Positions 16,694 through 24,757 of a stretch of DNA of 27,815 nt are shown one piece after another; the stretch's first letter is position 1; every line of letters starts with the position of its first letter. The position numbers and the translations under genes were made by a program. Below the pieces are notes generated by a model. The model worked only from the letters and a program-made list of their open reading frames with translations. It had not been told where the DNA came from and ran no database searches. This stretch comes from CAZSHX01 sp964606895 (lineage in GTDB: Bacteria > Bacteroidota > Ignavibacteria > Kapaibacteriales > UBA2268), in the NCBI GenBank assembly GCA_964606895.1, contig CAZSHX010000067.1:1-27815 (forward strand). The letters run 5' to 3'.

Positions 16694-18153
16694 ATGATTA
16701 AACTCAGGACTTCTTTTTGCATTATTGCAATAGCTTTAGCAATGTCAGGTGTTATATTTGCCGGAGGACTCAATATCAATACAAATCAAAGTGCTTCATA
16801 CCTTCGTATGCCTGCCCGCGATGCTTCAACTGATGTTGATGCTGTCTTTTCAAATCCTGCCGGCCTGACAAATCTCCCCGACGGTCTTCACTTTTCTATA
16901 AATAATCAAAGTGTTTTCCAAAAAAGAATAATCACAAATGATTATCCATACTTGAACAATCCTGAATATACAAGCGAGAATAAAACAATATTCTTCCCTG
17001 ATTTTTATGCCGCTTACAAACAAGGCAATCTTGTTTATTCTGTTGGTTTTTCTCCAGTAGCAGGCGGTGGATCTGTCAAATTCGACAAAGGTCTCCCTTC
17101 CTTTGAAATGAATATTTCCGATTTGAAACCGGCACTCGCAAGCAAAGGAGTAACAAAATATTCAACTGATATGTTTTTCGAAGGATATTCTGCAAGTTAC
17201 GGTATCCAAGGCGGGATTACCTACAAAGTTGATGATATGCTTTCGTTTTTTGGTGGTGTTCGCTACGTTCTTGCAAAAAATACAATCAAAGGAGCTCTGA
17301 AAAACAATACCATATATATAAGTGGAAATCCCGTTCTTGCAACTGCTTTTTCCACGGTGCCGCCGCTCAATATACTGCCGGTTCCCAACAGTTCTACAAA
17401 GCAGGCGATAGCGTCAGAGGTAAAGCTTATGCCGATACCGCCAGGACTATGGATGCCAAAGCTACTCTTTTAGCCGACCAGGAAGCAGATGTTGTTCAAA
17501 GTGGTGCAGGCTATACCGGAATCCTTGGGGCTAACATTTCTTTACTCAAAGATAAGCTGAATATAGGCATTAAGTATGAATTCAAAACTTCAATCCTATT
17601 GGAAAATGAAACATCTAAGGATATTTTGGTTGGGTTCACCCCTTTAGGTGCTAAAATCACTCAATATCCAAATGGGAACAAAAGCCATGCCGATTTACCT
17701 GCTTACCTTTCCGTTGGTGCATCCTACAAAATACTTGACAACTTCCTTGCCGCCGCCGGTATCCACTACTATTTTGATGAAGCAGTAGATTGGGGCAATA
17801 ACAAAACTATTGACAAAGGTTATATCGAGCTCGCTTTTGGTTTAGAATATGGTATCACCGATGACATCACTGCAAGTGCAGGTTGGCTTCAGGCAATCCC
17901 CGGAGTTGCAAGCAACTTCCAAAGCGACATGAACAATGCACTTGCATTGGGTAGCATATTTGCAGGTGGGAAATGGAAAGCGATGAAAATGGTTGATGTT
18001 AATCTCGGGTTTATGTACTCGATGTACACGACTTACGAAAAACAACTGTCGACTCACCTTATCGGAGGCACAACTCCATTCCCAAAAGCCATAAATGAAA
18101 ATTACGACAAAAAGAATATGATTGTTGCAATCGGTTTCGACTTCCATTTTTAA
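16694..18153 (+). pseudogene. FadL/OMPP1-type outer-membrane transport protein, split by a frameshift
   Basis: The first part (16694-17473 frame) has a signal peptide (about 1-23), then GGLNINTNQSASYLRMPARD and DAVFSNPAGLTNLPDG, the N-terminal hatch pattern of FadL/OMPP1 transporters for hydrophobic compounds. At a run of five T (17347-17351) the reading must shift. With one more T the protein continues as ATAFFHGAAAQYTAGSQQFY and runs on through the second frame (its first internal ATG is at 17449) to the stop at 18153, ending in a C-terminal strand IVAIGFDFHF. The restored protein would be 486 residues, typical for the family. Coding quality is even across both parts, so this is either a recent mutation, a phase-variable tract or a sequencing/assembly error. 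A terminator follows. Confidence 0.85.
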
Positions 18154-18170
18154 GTAATAGTAATATCCGT

Positions 18171-18202
18171 AAAAGGCGAGCCTTCATCAGGTTCGCCTTT
18201 TT
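18171..18202. terminator. Bidirectional hairpin terminator after the FadL-like gene
   Basis: Arms AAAAGGCGAGCC (18171-18182) and GGTTCGCCTTTT (18190-18201) pair over 12 positions with one G-T wobble around the loop TTCATCA. T runs occur on both strands, so it can end the FadL-like transcript from the left and the minus-strand peptide transcript from the right. Confidence 0.85.
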
Positions 18203-18347
18203 ACATTGTATTAAAACAACAGATATTTATTTAATTTTTCATGAAAATACTCCGCATACTAATGTTTTGAAATGTTTCAAAAATTAATTTGTAGTCATTA
18301 ATTATGAATATTAGACAACAAACAGAAATTGCAATATCACTAAACGA

Positions 18348-18386
18348 TTAATACTCGGCTTTTGCATAGAAATCTTCGAGAGTCAC
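18348..18386 (-). CDS. Twelve-residue ORF sharing the peptide leader, possibly a degenerate copy
   Basis: GTG at 18386 opens a 12-codon frame reading MTLEDFYAKAEY (GTG as Met) and stopping at 18348. Its first seven residues, M-T-L-E-D-F-Y, match M-S-L-E-N-F-Y of the 49-residue peptide encoded 15 bases upstream on the same strand, and both end in Tyr. The chance of two adjacent, same-strand, same-phase starts this alike is small, so common descent is likely. Whether it is translated or is a truncated relic cannot be decided from sequence. Confidence 0.4.
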   Translation of the reverse strand: MTLEDFYAKAEY

Positions 18387-18401
18387 AGCATTTTAGGAAG
18401 A

Positions 18402-18551
18402 TTAATACGAATCTGCACCGTAATAATCTGCATCAGCCTCACTTGACTCATTATCTGCTCCGCTGAAATTTACACTGGTTTCACTGATATCTGAATCAGC
18501 ACCATGTGAATCGGAACCCGAATTGCTAAAGTAAAAATTTTCCAGACTCAT
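18402..18551 (-). CDS. Acidic Ser/Asp-rich 49-residue peptide, possible precursor-type peptide
   Basis: ATG 18551, stop 18402. The peptide starts MSLENFYFSNSGSDS and ends DADYYGADSY. It has 12 Ser, 7 Asp, 4 Glu, 5 Ala, 4 Gly, and no Lys, Arg, Cys, Pro or Trp, giving a strong negative charge. GAD occurs at residues 17, 31 and 45, exactly 14 apart, with an aromatic or polar pair before each. Coding is supported by about 39 percent G+C against about 16 percent just upstream (both counted by hand), varied third positions, and a paralogous start downstream. No signal peptide or membrane segment. The leader-plus-repeats layout recalls precursors of modified peptides, but no ATP-grasp, lanthionine synthetase or peptide-type radical-SAM gene is nearby. 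No Shine-Dalgarno is obvious. No known family recognised. Confidence 0.6.
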   Translation of the reverse strand: MSLENFYFSNSGSDSHGADSDISETSVNFSGADNESSEADADYYGADSY

Positions 18552-18696
18552 ACAATATTCTATTTCTTGATAAATTCTTTCGAATTATTTATAATTTCAA
18601 GTTAATAAAATTCTAAAAAAAGTTTTTTATATTATAAAATCAATGATTTACACAATTCACGCACTTCAATAAATATTATAAAAAAGTTTAAAATTG

Positions 18697-18741
18697 AAAA
18701 GAAAATGCCGGATTAAATTAAGTAATCCAGCATTTTCTTTT
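18697..18741. terminator. Large hairpin with A and T flanks, no obvious gene to terminate
   Basis: Arms 18697-18715 and 18723-18741 are inverted copies over 19 positions with a single mismatch around a 7-base loop. The outer parts, AAAAGAAAA and TTTTCTTTT, give U-tracts on both strands, as in bidirectional intrinsic terminators. No annotated gene ends here, so it may close an unrecognised small transcript or insulate the peptide locus from the M3 peptidase gene. Confidence 0.6.
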
Positions 18742-18948
18742 AGAAATATACCACTTACAATTGTTTTGAAATGTTATTTTTGCATTAATTTGTTGTTGTC
18801 AATATTAAAAAAAAATGTATGAACCTTAGATTGAAAGTGTTAGAGGTTTTATCAATGAGAAGTAGGAATCTCAAAATCACTATAAATTCAAGTATTTTTC
18901 CTTAATTTTGCTTCTCGTTCATTTTCAAATTATTAATAAGGATTTTTA

Positions 18949-21045
18949 ATGAGTAAAATTATTTTAACATTTATTTTGGTTGCTATTATGAGTTTCAGCA
19001 TTAATGCACAGGAAAAGAACCCTTTACTTGAACCTTTCGACACTCCGTTCGGTGTGCCGCCATTCCTGAAAATCAAGACGGAGCATTTTATGCCTGCTCT
19101 CAAAAAAGCTATGGAATTGCACAAAACTGAAATTTCGAATATTGTTAATAGCAAAGCAGAACCAAATTTTAAAAATACTATCGAAGAAATGGACTTTAGC
19201 GGATATCTGCTCGGTACCATTTCCCAGATATTTCAAAATTTAAGCGGGGCAAATACCAATGCAGAATTGCAAAAAACAGCCAAAGAAGTCCTCCCGATGC
19301 TAACCAAGCATTATGACGATATTTCACTTAATCCTCAACTCTTTGAAAAAGTTAAAAAAGTTTACGAAACCCGTGCAACAGCTCAGCTTAATCCCGAACA
19401 AACAAGATTAGTTGAAAAAATCTATCGCCAGTTTATCCGTAACGGTGCAGGATTGGACGAAAAAAAGAAGACCAGACTCCGCGAAATCAACGAGAAATTA
19501 TCTTTGCTCGAACTCAAATTTGGCGATAATGTTTTGAAAGAGACAAATAATTTCAAACTCGTTATCGAGAACAAAAGCGATTTGGAAGGACTTCCCCAAA
19601 ATCTGATTGACGTATCGGCAGAAGATGCCAAAGCAAAAGGGCTTGCCGGAAAATGGCTATTCACTCTCCAAAATCCCAGCGTAATGCCGTTTCTTCAATA
19701 TTCTGCAAAAAGAGAATTAAGAGAAAAACTTCAGCAGGCTTATATCAAACGCGGCGACAATGATAACGAATTCGATAACAAAGCAGTTATCAAAGACATT
19801 GCGAATTTACGCCTTGAGAAAGCAAATCTTTTGGGCTATGCCACTCATGCAGACAACGTTTTGGAAGAAACAATGGCTAAGAAACCCGACAACGTACTGA
19901 AATTACTGAATCAGATTTGGGAACCTGCACTTAAGAGAGCCAAAGAAGAAACTATTGATTTGCAGAAAATGATTGACAAAGAAGGAAATACTTTCAAACT
20001 TCAGCCTTGGGACTGGAGATATTATGCCGAAAAAGTCCGCAAAGAAAAGTACGATCTGGACGAAGAACAATTGAAACCTTATTTTGAACTGAAAAACGTT
20101 AAAGACGGCATTTTTACTCTTGTCCAAATGCTTTACGGCTTAACATTCAAGGAAAGAACTGACGTTCCTGTTTATCATCCCGATGCCAAAGCTTACGAAG
20201 TTCTGAAAGCTGATGGTTCGCATCTTGGTGTGCTTTATATGGATTTCCATCCAAGGGACAGCAAAAGAGGCGGTGCTTGGATGACTAACTACCGTAATGA
20301 GTTTATTCAAAATGGCGTTATGACTCATCCCGTTATTTCGGTAGTCTGCAACTTTTCCAAACCAACTGCCGAAACACCATCGCTGTTGACACTCGACGAA
20401 GCCGAAACATTTTTCCATGAGTTCGGTCATGCTTTGCATGGACTGCTTGCAAATACAACTTATCCAACACTTTCGGGAACAAGTGTTTCCAGAGATTTTG
20501 TCGAACTGCCTTCTCAAATTATGGAGCATTGGGTAACCGAACCCGAAATGATGAAGTTTTATGCAAAACACTACAAAACAGGCGAAGTTATTCCAAAAGA
20601 GCTTGTTGAGAAAATTGATAAAAGTTCAAAATTCAATCAAGGCTTTGTCACTGTCGAATTTCTTGCGGCTTCTTTCCTTGATATGTACTATCATTCAATC
20701 AAACAAGAACTTACAGAGCCTGTTAATAATTTTGAAACAAATCAACTTACCAAACTCGGTTTGATTCCCGAAATTGTGTCGCGGTACAGAAGCACCTACT
20801 TCCGCCATGTGTTCAGCGGCGGTTACGATGCAGGCTACTACAGTTATATCTGGGCAGGAGTTTTGGATGCCGATGCTTTCGAGGCATTCAAGGAGAAAGG
20901 GATTTTCGACAAAAAAACTGCCGATGCTTTCAGAATGAATGTGCTAGAAAAAGGAAATACTGTTGACCCGATGCTTCTCTATGTCAATTTCCGAGGTTCA
21001 GAACCAAAAATTGACGCACTACTTAAGAACAGAGGACTGAAGTAG
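18949..21045 (+). CDS. Exported M3-family zinc metallopeptidase (oligopeptidase A / peptidyl-dipeptidase Dcp type)
   Basis: 698 residues with a signal peptide (1-21, ending SINAQ), so probably periplasmic. The M3 catalytic site is intact: HEFGH at 490-494 inside ETFFHEFGHALHGLL, with the third zinc ligand E519 in SRDFVELPSQ, 25 residues later. Other family landmarks are LGVLYMDFHPRDSKRGGAW (about 423-441) and the C-terminal SGGYDAGYYSYIWAGVLDAD that closes the channel. The family cleaves short peptides inside a deep cavity; the Dcp branch releases C-terminal dipeptides. The leader carries TAATTTTG (18903-18910) as a candidate -7 box and a TAAGGA ribosome-binding site. The exact subtype (PrlC or Dcp) is not settled. 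Confidence 0.93.
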   Translation: MSKIILTFILVAIMSFSINAQEKNPLLEPFDTPFGVPPFLKIKTEHFMPALKKAMELHKTEISNIVNSKAEPNFKNTIEEMDFSGYLLGTISQIFQNLSGANTNAELQKTAKEVLPMLTKHYDDISLNPQLFEKVKKVYETRATAQLNPEQTRLVEKIYRQFIRNGAGLDEKKKTRLREINEKLSLLELKFGDNVLKETNNFKLVIENKSDLEGLPQNLIDVSAEDAKAKGLAGKWLFTLQNPSVMPFLQYSAKRELREKLQQAYIKRGDNDNEFDNKAVIKDIANLRLEKANLLGYATHADNVLEETMAKKPDNVLKLLNQIWEPALKRAKEETIDLQKMIDKEGNTFKLQPWDWRYYAEKVRKEKYDLDEEQLKPYFELKNVKDGIFTLVQMLYGLTFKERTDVPVYHPDAKAYEVLKADGSHLGVLYMDFHPRDSKRGGAWMTNYRNEFIQNGVMTHPVISVVCNFSKPTAETPSLLTLDEAETFFHEFGHALHGLLANTTYPTLSGTSVSRDFVELPSQIMEHWVTEPEMMKFYAKHYKTGEVIPKELVEKIDKSSKFNQGFVTVEFLAASFLDMYYHSIKQELTEPVNNFETNQLTKLGLIPEIVSRYRSTYFRHVFSGGYDAGYYSYIWAGVLDADAFEAFKEKGIFDKKTADAFRMNVLEKGNTVDPMLLYVNFRGSEPKIDALLKNRGLK

Positions 21046-21181
21046 AATTACAAATATTTAAGAGTTGAATTGGGATTACACTTGTTTCAGAGGAATAAGC
21101 AATGTTTTTGTAACTTTTTTTTCTTTCGTTCATTACTATAAAATATAGCATACTTTATTCAAAAATTAGTGGATTTTAAAA

Positions 21182-22831
21182 ATGAAAAAAAATAATTTTT
21201 ACCAAATTCCAACTTTGATGATTTCAATCTCATTGTTGATTTTTATTTTTATGGGATGTATGCAGCAGATAACTCAGCAATGCCCGGTAACTAATCCCCA
21301 AAATCCCCTTACAGGCAATGGCACAATCACAGGCAAAGTATCATCAGATACCAGAATGACGATCGAAGGAGTTAAAGTCAGCGTTGGAAGTGTTGTCGTC
21401 ATGACAAATAATAAAGGTGAATTTATACTTTCCAACATTCCTTGCGGGGATAGGGTTCTCGTAAATTTTACTTGCAATGGTTATTCAACTACTCAGAAAG
21501 TTGTTGAAGTTAAACCAAACAGGACAAGTTTTGTTGAAGCATCGGTTAAACCAATCACTTTAACGCAAAACATTAACCCTGCAACCGGAGGTTCTGTCCA
21601 ATTTGCAGGAGCAAAAGTTACGTTTCTTGCAAATTCATTTGTGGACTTCAAAGGAAGACCATTCACAGGCTCAGTCAAGGTTAATGCAACCTATTTCGAC
21701 CCAACTTCAAAGGTTTTTCTAAACTGTTTTCAAGGTGAATTCAAAGGAGTTAGAACAGATAATTCCGAAACTGCGATAGAATCTTTTGGATTTATTAATG
21801 TTGAAATTTTAAATGGAAACGATAAATTACAGATTGCTGAAGGCAAAACAGCAACAATCAGCCTTCCGATTCCCGCCAAACTTGCTTCCAAAGCACCTCA
21901 AACAATACCACTCTGGTACTATGACGAAACAAAAGGAAAATGGTTCGAAGAAGGCACTGCAACAAAAACAGGTACTAACTATATTGGTTATGTAAAGCAT
22001 TTTACGTCATGGAATTGCGACCAGCCAACCGAAACTTCTTTCCTTCAGGGAAGAGTGATAGACCAAAACGGCAATCCTCTGTCATTTGCTTATGTTCGCA
22101 CTTTTGGAGTTGATTACACCGGTAGCTCAATTATACATACCGACGACAACGGAAATTTCAAAACAACAGTAAAATCAAGTGCTACTGCTCAAATTTGTGC
22201 AAGCTACTTTATTTTCCATTGCGACACTCAAACTGTTTCAACACCCGTAACGGGACAAACAACTGACATCGGCAATTTGGTTATTACAGTTGATACTTCA
22301 AATATATGCTACCTTACAGGAAGGTATATTGACGTAGGCGGACTACCCATAAAAGTTGTAACAGTAAGGTTAGCAGACTCGACAAATAAATTGCTGGATT
22401 ATACATTTACAAACAATGACGGCGTTTTTAGATTCATGGCATCGCGGAATACCAAATACATCATCTCAACATGGATTCAGCCCGATTCGGGTAAAGTTGC
22501 AGATACCGTAACCGTTCCAAATCAGGGCGGTACTTACGATGTTGGTAATATTACACTTTATGTCGGAGGAACAATTGTTAATGGCAGAGTAGTTGATTCA
22601 ACAGGAACTCCGTTACCAAATGTCTCAGTTGTCTGCAAAGACCAGCAAATGTTTAACGGACAAAGGGAAATGCAGACAGATGCATCTGGGCAATTTTCTT
22701 TATGGCTGAAACCTAATGTCACTTTTTCTGTGACTTTTCTTCTGAATACCCAGGGATTAAGTAAAACAATCAGCGATACCAGTCCGGCTCTGGGAGAAAC
22801 AAAAGATTTGGGTGATATTCAATTACCATAA
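21182..22831 (+). CDS. Lipoprotein with carboxypeptidase-regulatory-like repeats
   Basis: 549 residues. Signal peptide with a relaxed lipobox (FIFMGC, lipidated Cys26). Four beta-sandwich repeats of the carboxypeptidase regulatory type are visible: about 46-120 (GTITGKV ... TNNKGEFILSNIPCG), 290-370 (LQGRVIDQNGNPLSFAYV ... TDDNGNFK), 375-460 (LTGRYIDVGGLPIKVV ... TNNDGVFRF) and 465-549 (NGRVVDSTGTPLPNVSVV ... TDASGQFSL). Between the first and second lies a domain of about 160 residues with GGSVQFAGAKVTFLANSFVD and IPLWYYDETKGKWFEEG, a pattern also found in FAM171-like and Bacteroidota surface proteins. It probably sits on the outer membrane as a binding or structural protein. A hairpin terminator separates it from the following barrel gene. 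Confidence 0.85.
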   Translation: MKKNNFYQIPTLMISISLLIFIFMGCMQQITQQCPVTNPQNPLTGNGTITGKVSSDTRMTIEGVKVSVGSVVVMTNNKGEFILSNIPCGDRVLVNFTCNGYSTTQKVVEVKPNRTSFVEASVKPITLTQNINPATGGSVQFAGAKVTFLANSFVDFKGRPFTGSVKVNATYFDPTSKVFLNCFQGEFKGVRTDNSETAIESFGFINVEILNGNDKLQIAEGKTATISLPIPAKLASKAPQTIPLWYYDETKGKWFEEGTATKTGTNYIGYVKHFTSWNCDQPTETSFLQGRVIDQNGNPLSFAYVRTFGVDYTGSSIIHTDDNGNFKTTVKSSATAQICASYFIFHCDTQTVSTPVTGQTTDIGNLVITVDTSNICYLTGRYIDVGGLPIKVVTVRLADSTNKLLDYTFTNNDGVFRFMASRNTKYIISTWIQPDSGKVADTVTVPNQGGTYDVGNITLYVGGTIVNGRVVDSTGTPLPNVSVVCKDQQMFNGQREMQTDASGQFSLWLKPNVTFSVTFLLNTQGLSKTISDTSPALGETKDLGDIQLP

Positions 22832-22854
22832 ATAATGAAATTTAACTAATTAAG

Positions 22855-22894
22855 AATCATCACTCCTTTGAAATTTTTTCAGGGAGTGATGATT
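22855..22894 (+). terminator. Hairpin terminator after the repeat lipoprotein
   Basis: AATCATCACTCC (22855-22866) pairs perfectly with GGAGTGATGATT (22883-22894) over 12 positions with a 16-base loop that can pair further (GAAA with TTTC). A T/A-rich tail follows. It lies 24 bases after the stop codon. Confidence 0.75.
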
Positions 22895-22952
22895 TAATTA
22901 ATTGATTTATCTGACATTTCCAAACAATTTATTTTAATTTATCGGTGCCAAC

Positions 22953-23720
22953 ATGAAAAAATCATATTTTATATTTGTTATCTTGATATCCTTGCTTTTT
23001 AGTAATCTATCCATTTTCAGCCAACAATCAATTTTAAGCGACCCACTCGTTCCGAGCAAGCCAATGAATAGGATGAAAATCGGATTTCTTGCCGGAATTA
23101 ATTATCCTTCGTCTCCGTCGGAATTGAATAGCAACCCGGTTAAATCAACTCCAAAAGTTCAGCAATCCTTATTAAACGGTTTGGATGGACTTGGTTTCAA
23201 TGCCACTTATGATCTGGGATTAATGCTGAGATTCCAGGCAACAAAAAGTTTGAATATTGGTTCGGATATTAGTCTGACAGGTTGGAAAAGTCAGATTTCC
23301 TGCAATTGTTCAGACAGTTTGTGGGTAAGCACCAATTCTTTATCAATGGTAGGTTTTGGATTTCTATTTCAATATTTTATTTATGATAATTTTTTTATAA
23401 CACCTGAAATCAGCTATAACATTTTTACAGTGAACTCAACGGAAAACGATAAAGTTCGGGGTAATATGGATTTCACGAAGATTTATTCAAGAATCGGAGC
23501 AGGATTAGCGTTAGGTTATGAATTTCCGCTATCCGGCAAAGTATCTCTGGATTTATTTGCAAAAGCCAGAGTTCCAAATCTTTTGCTGAAACCGTCCAAT
23601 TCACAAACTATAACTTCATCTCCGTCAATCATCAATTCCGGAACAAGTTCTAACGAAGCAAATATTACATTCATATCATTAAATCTTGGATTAGCCTTTT
23701 CGTTTTACTATCTGTATTAG
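22953..23720 (+). CDS. Small outer-membrane beta-barrel protein
   Basis: 255 residues with a signal peptide (1-24, ending SIFSQQ). The mature part is made of alternating amphipathic strands (KIGFLAGINYP, GFNATYDLGLMLRFQAT, LNIGSDISLTGW, SMVGFGFLFQYF, NFFITPEISYNIF, SRIGAGLALGYEF, ISLNLGLAFSFYYLY) with polar turns and an aromatic C-terminal residue, as in small porin-like barrels of Bacteroidota. Two Cys form a CNCS pair (about residues 114-116) in a loop. Role unknown. It has its own leader after a terminator, so co-transcription with the lipoprotein is uncertain. Confidence 0.82.
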   Translation: MKKSYFIFVILISLLFSNLSIFSQQSILSDPLVPSKPMNRMKIGFLAGINYPSSPSELNSNPVKSTPKVQQSLLNGLDGLGFNATYDLGLMLRFQATKSLNIGSDISLTGWKSQISCNCSDSLWVSTNSLSMVGFGFLFQYFIYDNFFITPEISYNIFTVNSTENDKVRGNMDFTKIYSRIGAGLALGYEFPLSGKVSLDLFAKARVPNLLLKPSNSQTITSSPSIINSGTSSNEANITFISLNLGLAFSFYYLY

Positions 23721-23723
23721 AAC

Positions 23724-23745
23724 AATCGCAGGTCTTGCGATTTTC
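23724..23745 (+). terminator. Short hairpin after the small barrel gene
   Basis: AATCGCA (23724-23730) and TGCGATT (23736-23742) form a perfect 7-pair stem with loop GGTCT, followed only by a short T run. It starts 3 bases after the stop. A weak intrinsic terminator between convergent genes. Confidence 0.45.
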
Positions 23746-23812
23746 GCATGCATAATAGTTCCATTTTTCGTCACAAAAAATTTTTCGAAAAAAAGGAATT
23801 TTAGAATTTAAT

Positions 23813-24538
23813 CTATTTATTCTTTCTGAACCACATATACCATGAATAAGAGTAGAAGTCAGGGTCATTTTTTGCTTTTAATTTTTCTGATTCTTCTCTG
23901 GTTTTTGGAGCAGGAATAAGGTAATCATCACCATGTTGCCAATTAACAGGCATCATCACATTTTTATCGTGAGATTCTTGCAAAGCAATGAGTACTCTTT
24001 TAATTTCGTTCATATTGCGACCGACAATGCTCGGATAGAATGCAATGTACTGAATATGATTGTCGGGGCTGATGATGAAAACACCTCGAACATTCAATGT
24101 GCTGTTTGAATATGGATGCTGCATACCGTAGAGCTTGGAAATGCTCATATTCACATCAGCAATTAAGGGGAATTTTACCTTTGCCGCTTTTCTGTCTTTG
24201 TAATCCATTGATTCTATTGATTTTATCCATTCAAGATGGCTATTAATGCCATCAGTTGACAATACAAATATTTTTGTGTTCAGATTTTCAAAATCATCCT
24301 GAAGGTGAGCCAGTTCCCAGATTTCTGAAGTGCAGACAGGTGTGAAATCGGCAGGATGGCTGAAAATAATTTTCCATTTATTGAAGTAGTCATCAGGGAA
24401 GTTAATTGTTCCTTCTGTTGTTTGAGCGGTAAACGAAGGTGCTACCTGATTCAGAGTAGGTATTCCTAATTCCTTATTGGCTTGCGAAAACAGATTTGTT
24501 CCGGCAAGCAATAATGCTATATATATTAAGTACTTCAT
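23813..24538 (-). CDS. Exported 1-Cys peroxiredoxin (Prx6-like)
   Basis: 241 residues from ATG 24538 (an in-frame TTG 12 bases upstream is less likely). A signal peptide (1-18, ending NLFSQ) predicts export, unusual because most Prx6-type enzymes are cytosolic. The peroxidatic cysteine is C69 in FSHPADFTPVCTSE, with T66 as the active-site hydroxyl residue and the conserved Arg in NVRGVFIISPD. No other Cys exists in the mature protein, so it must be a 1-Cys enzyme reduced by an external thiol. The C-terminal dimerisation arm (PVNWQHGDDYLIP) is typical of Prx6. It reduces peroxides, here in the periplasm. It lies downstream of nrfHA on the same strand but is separated from it by a terminator and a 219-base gap. 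Confidence 0.92.
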   Translation of the reverse strand: MKYLIYIALLLAGTNLFSQANKELGIPTLNQVAPSFTAQTTEGTINFPDDYFNKWKIIFSHPADFTPVCTSEIWELAHLQDDFENLNTKIFVLSTDGINSHLEWIKSIESMDYKDRKAAKVKFPLIADVNMSISKLYGMQHPYSNSTLNVRGVFIISPDNHIQYIAFYPSIVGRNMNEIKRVLIALQESHDKNVMMPVNWQHGDDYLIPAPKTREESEKLKAKNDPDFYSYSWYMWFRKNK

Positions 24539-24701
24539 AATGTTATCCAAAAAAATTTAATAAATTCTTTTATTTTATAAACGGACTAAAATTGACAATA
24601 TTTTAGGGAAGCCTAAAAATATAATTCAATAACACGAAATCATGAGTATTTTGTAACTAATATATAATTATTCTACGAAGATTATTTCCAAATATAAGAT
24701 A

Positions 24702-24738
24702 AAAGAAGTCCAATACTTACCATGTATTGGACTTCTTT
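24702..24738. terminator. Perfect hairpin terminator after nrfA
   Basis: Arms AAAGAAGTCCAATAC (24702-24716) and GTATTGGACTTCTTT (24724-24738) pair perfectly over 15 positions with a 7-base loop. It lies 19 bases beyond the nrfA stop on the minus strand, with a TTTTATCTT-type tail on that strand. Confidence 0.85.
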
Positions 24739-24757
24739 CTTGTTCTTGCTTTGCAAC

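Larger units (their letters stand above)
18154..18948. other. Long spacer with hidden minus-strand peptide locus
   Basis: 795 bases between the FadL-like gene and the M3 peptidase. Contents in order: a bidirectional hairpin terminator (18171-18202), an AT-rich stretch, a 12-codon minus-strand ORF (18348-18386), a 49-codon minus-strand peptide gene (18402-18551), an AT-rich stretch of about 16 percent G+C by hand count, a second large hairpin (18697-18741), and the M3 peptidase leader. That leader contains TAATTTTG (18903-18910), a fit to the -7 consensus TAnnTTTG. Confidence 0.5.

Noticed and set aside
18171..18551. Structured non-coding RNA instead of a peptide gene
   Set aside because: The raised G+C follows a single open frame with varied third positions and a paralogous start downstream. 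The RNA option is less likely but not excluded.
20140..20571. 143-codon minus-strand open frame
   Set aside because: Antisense to the M3 active-site region, with no recognisable domain.
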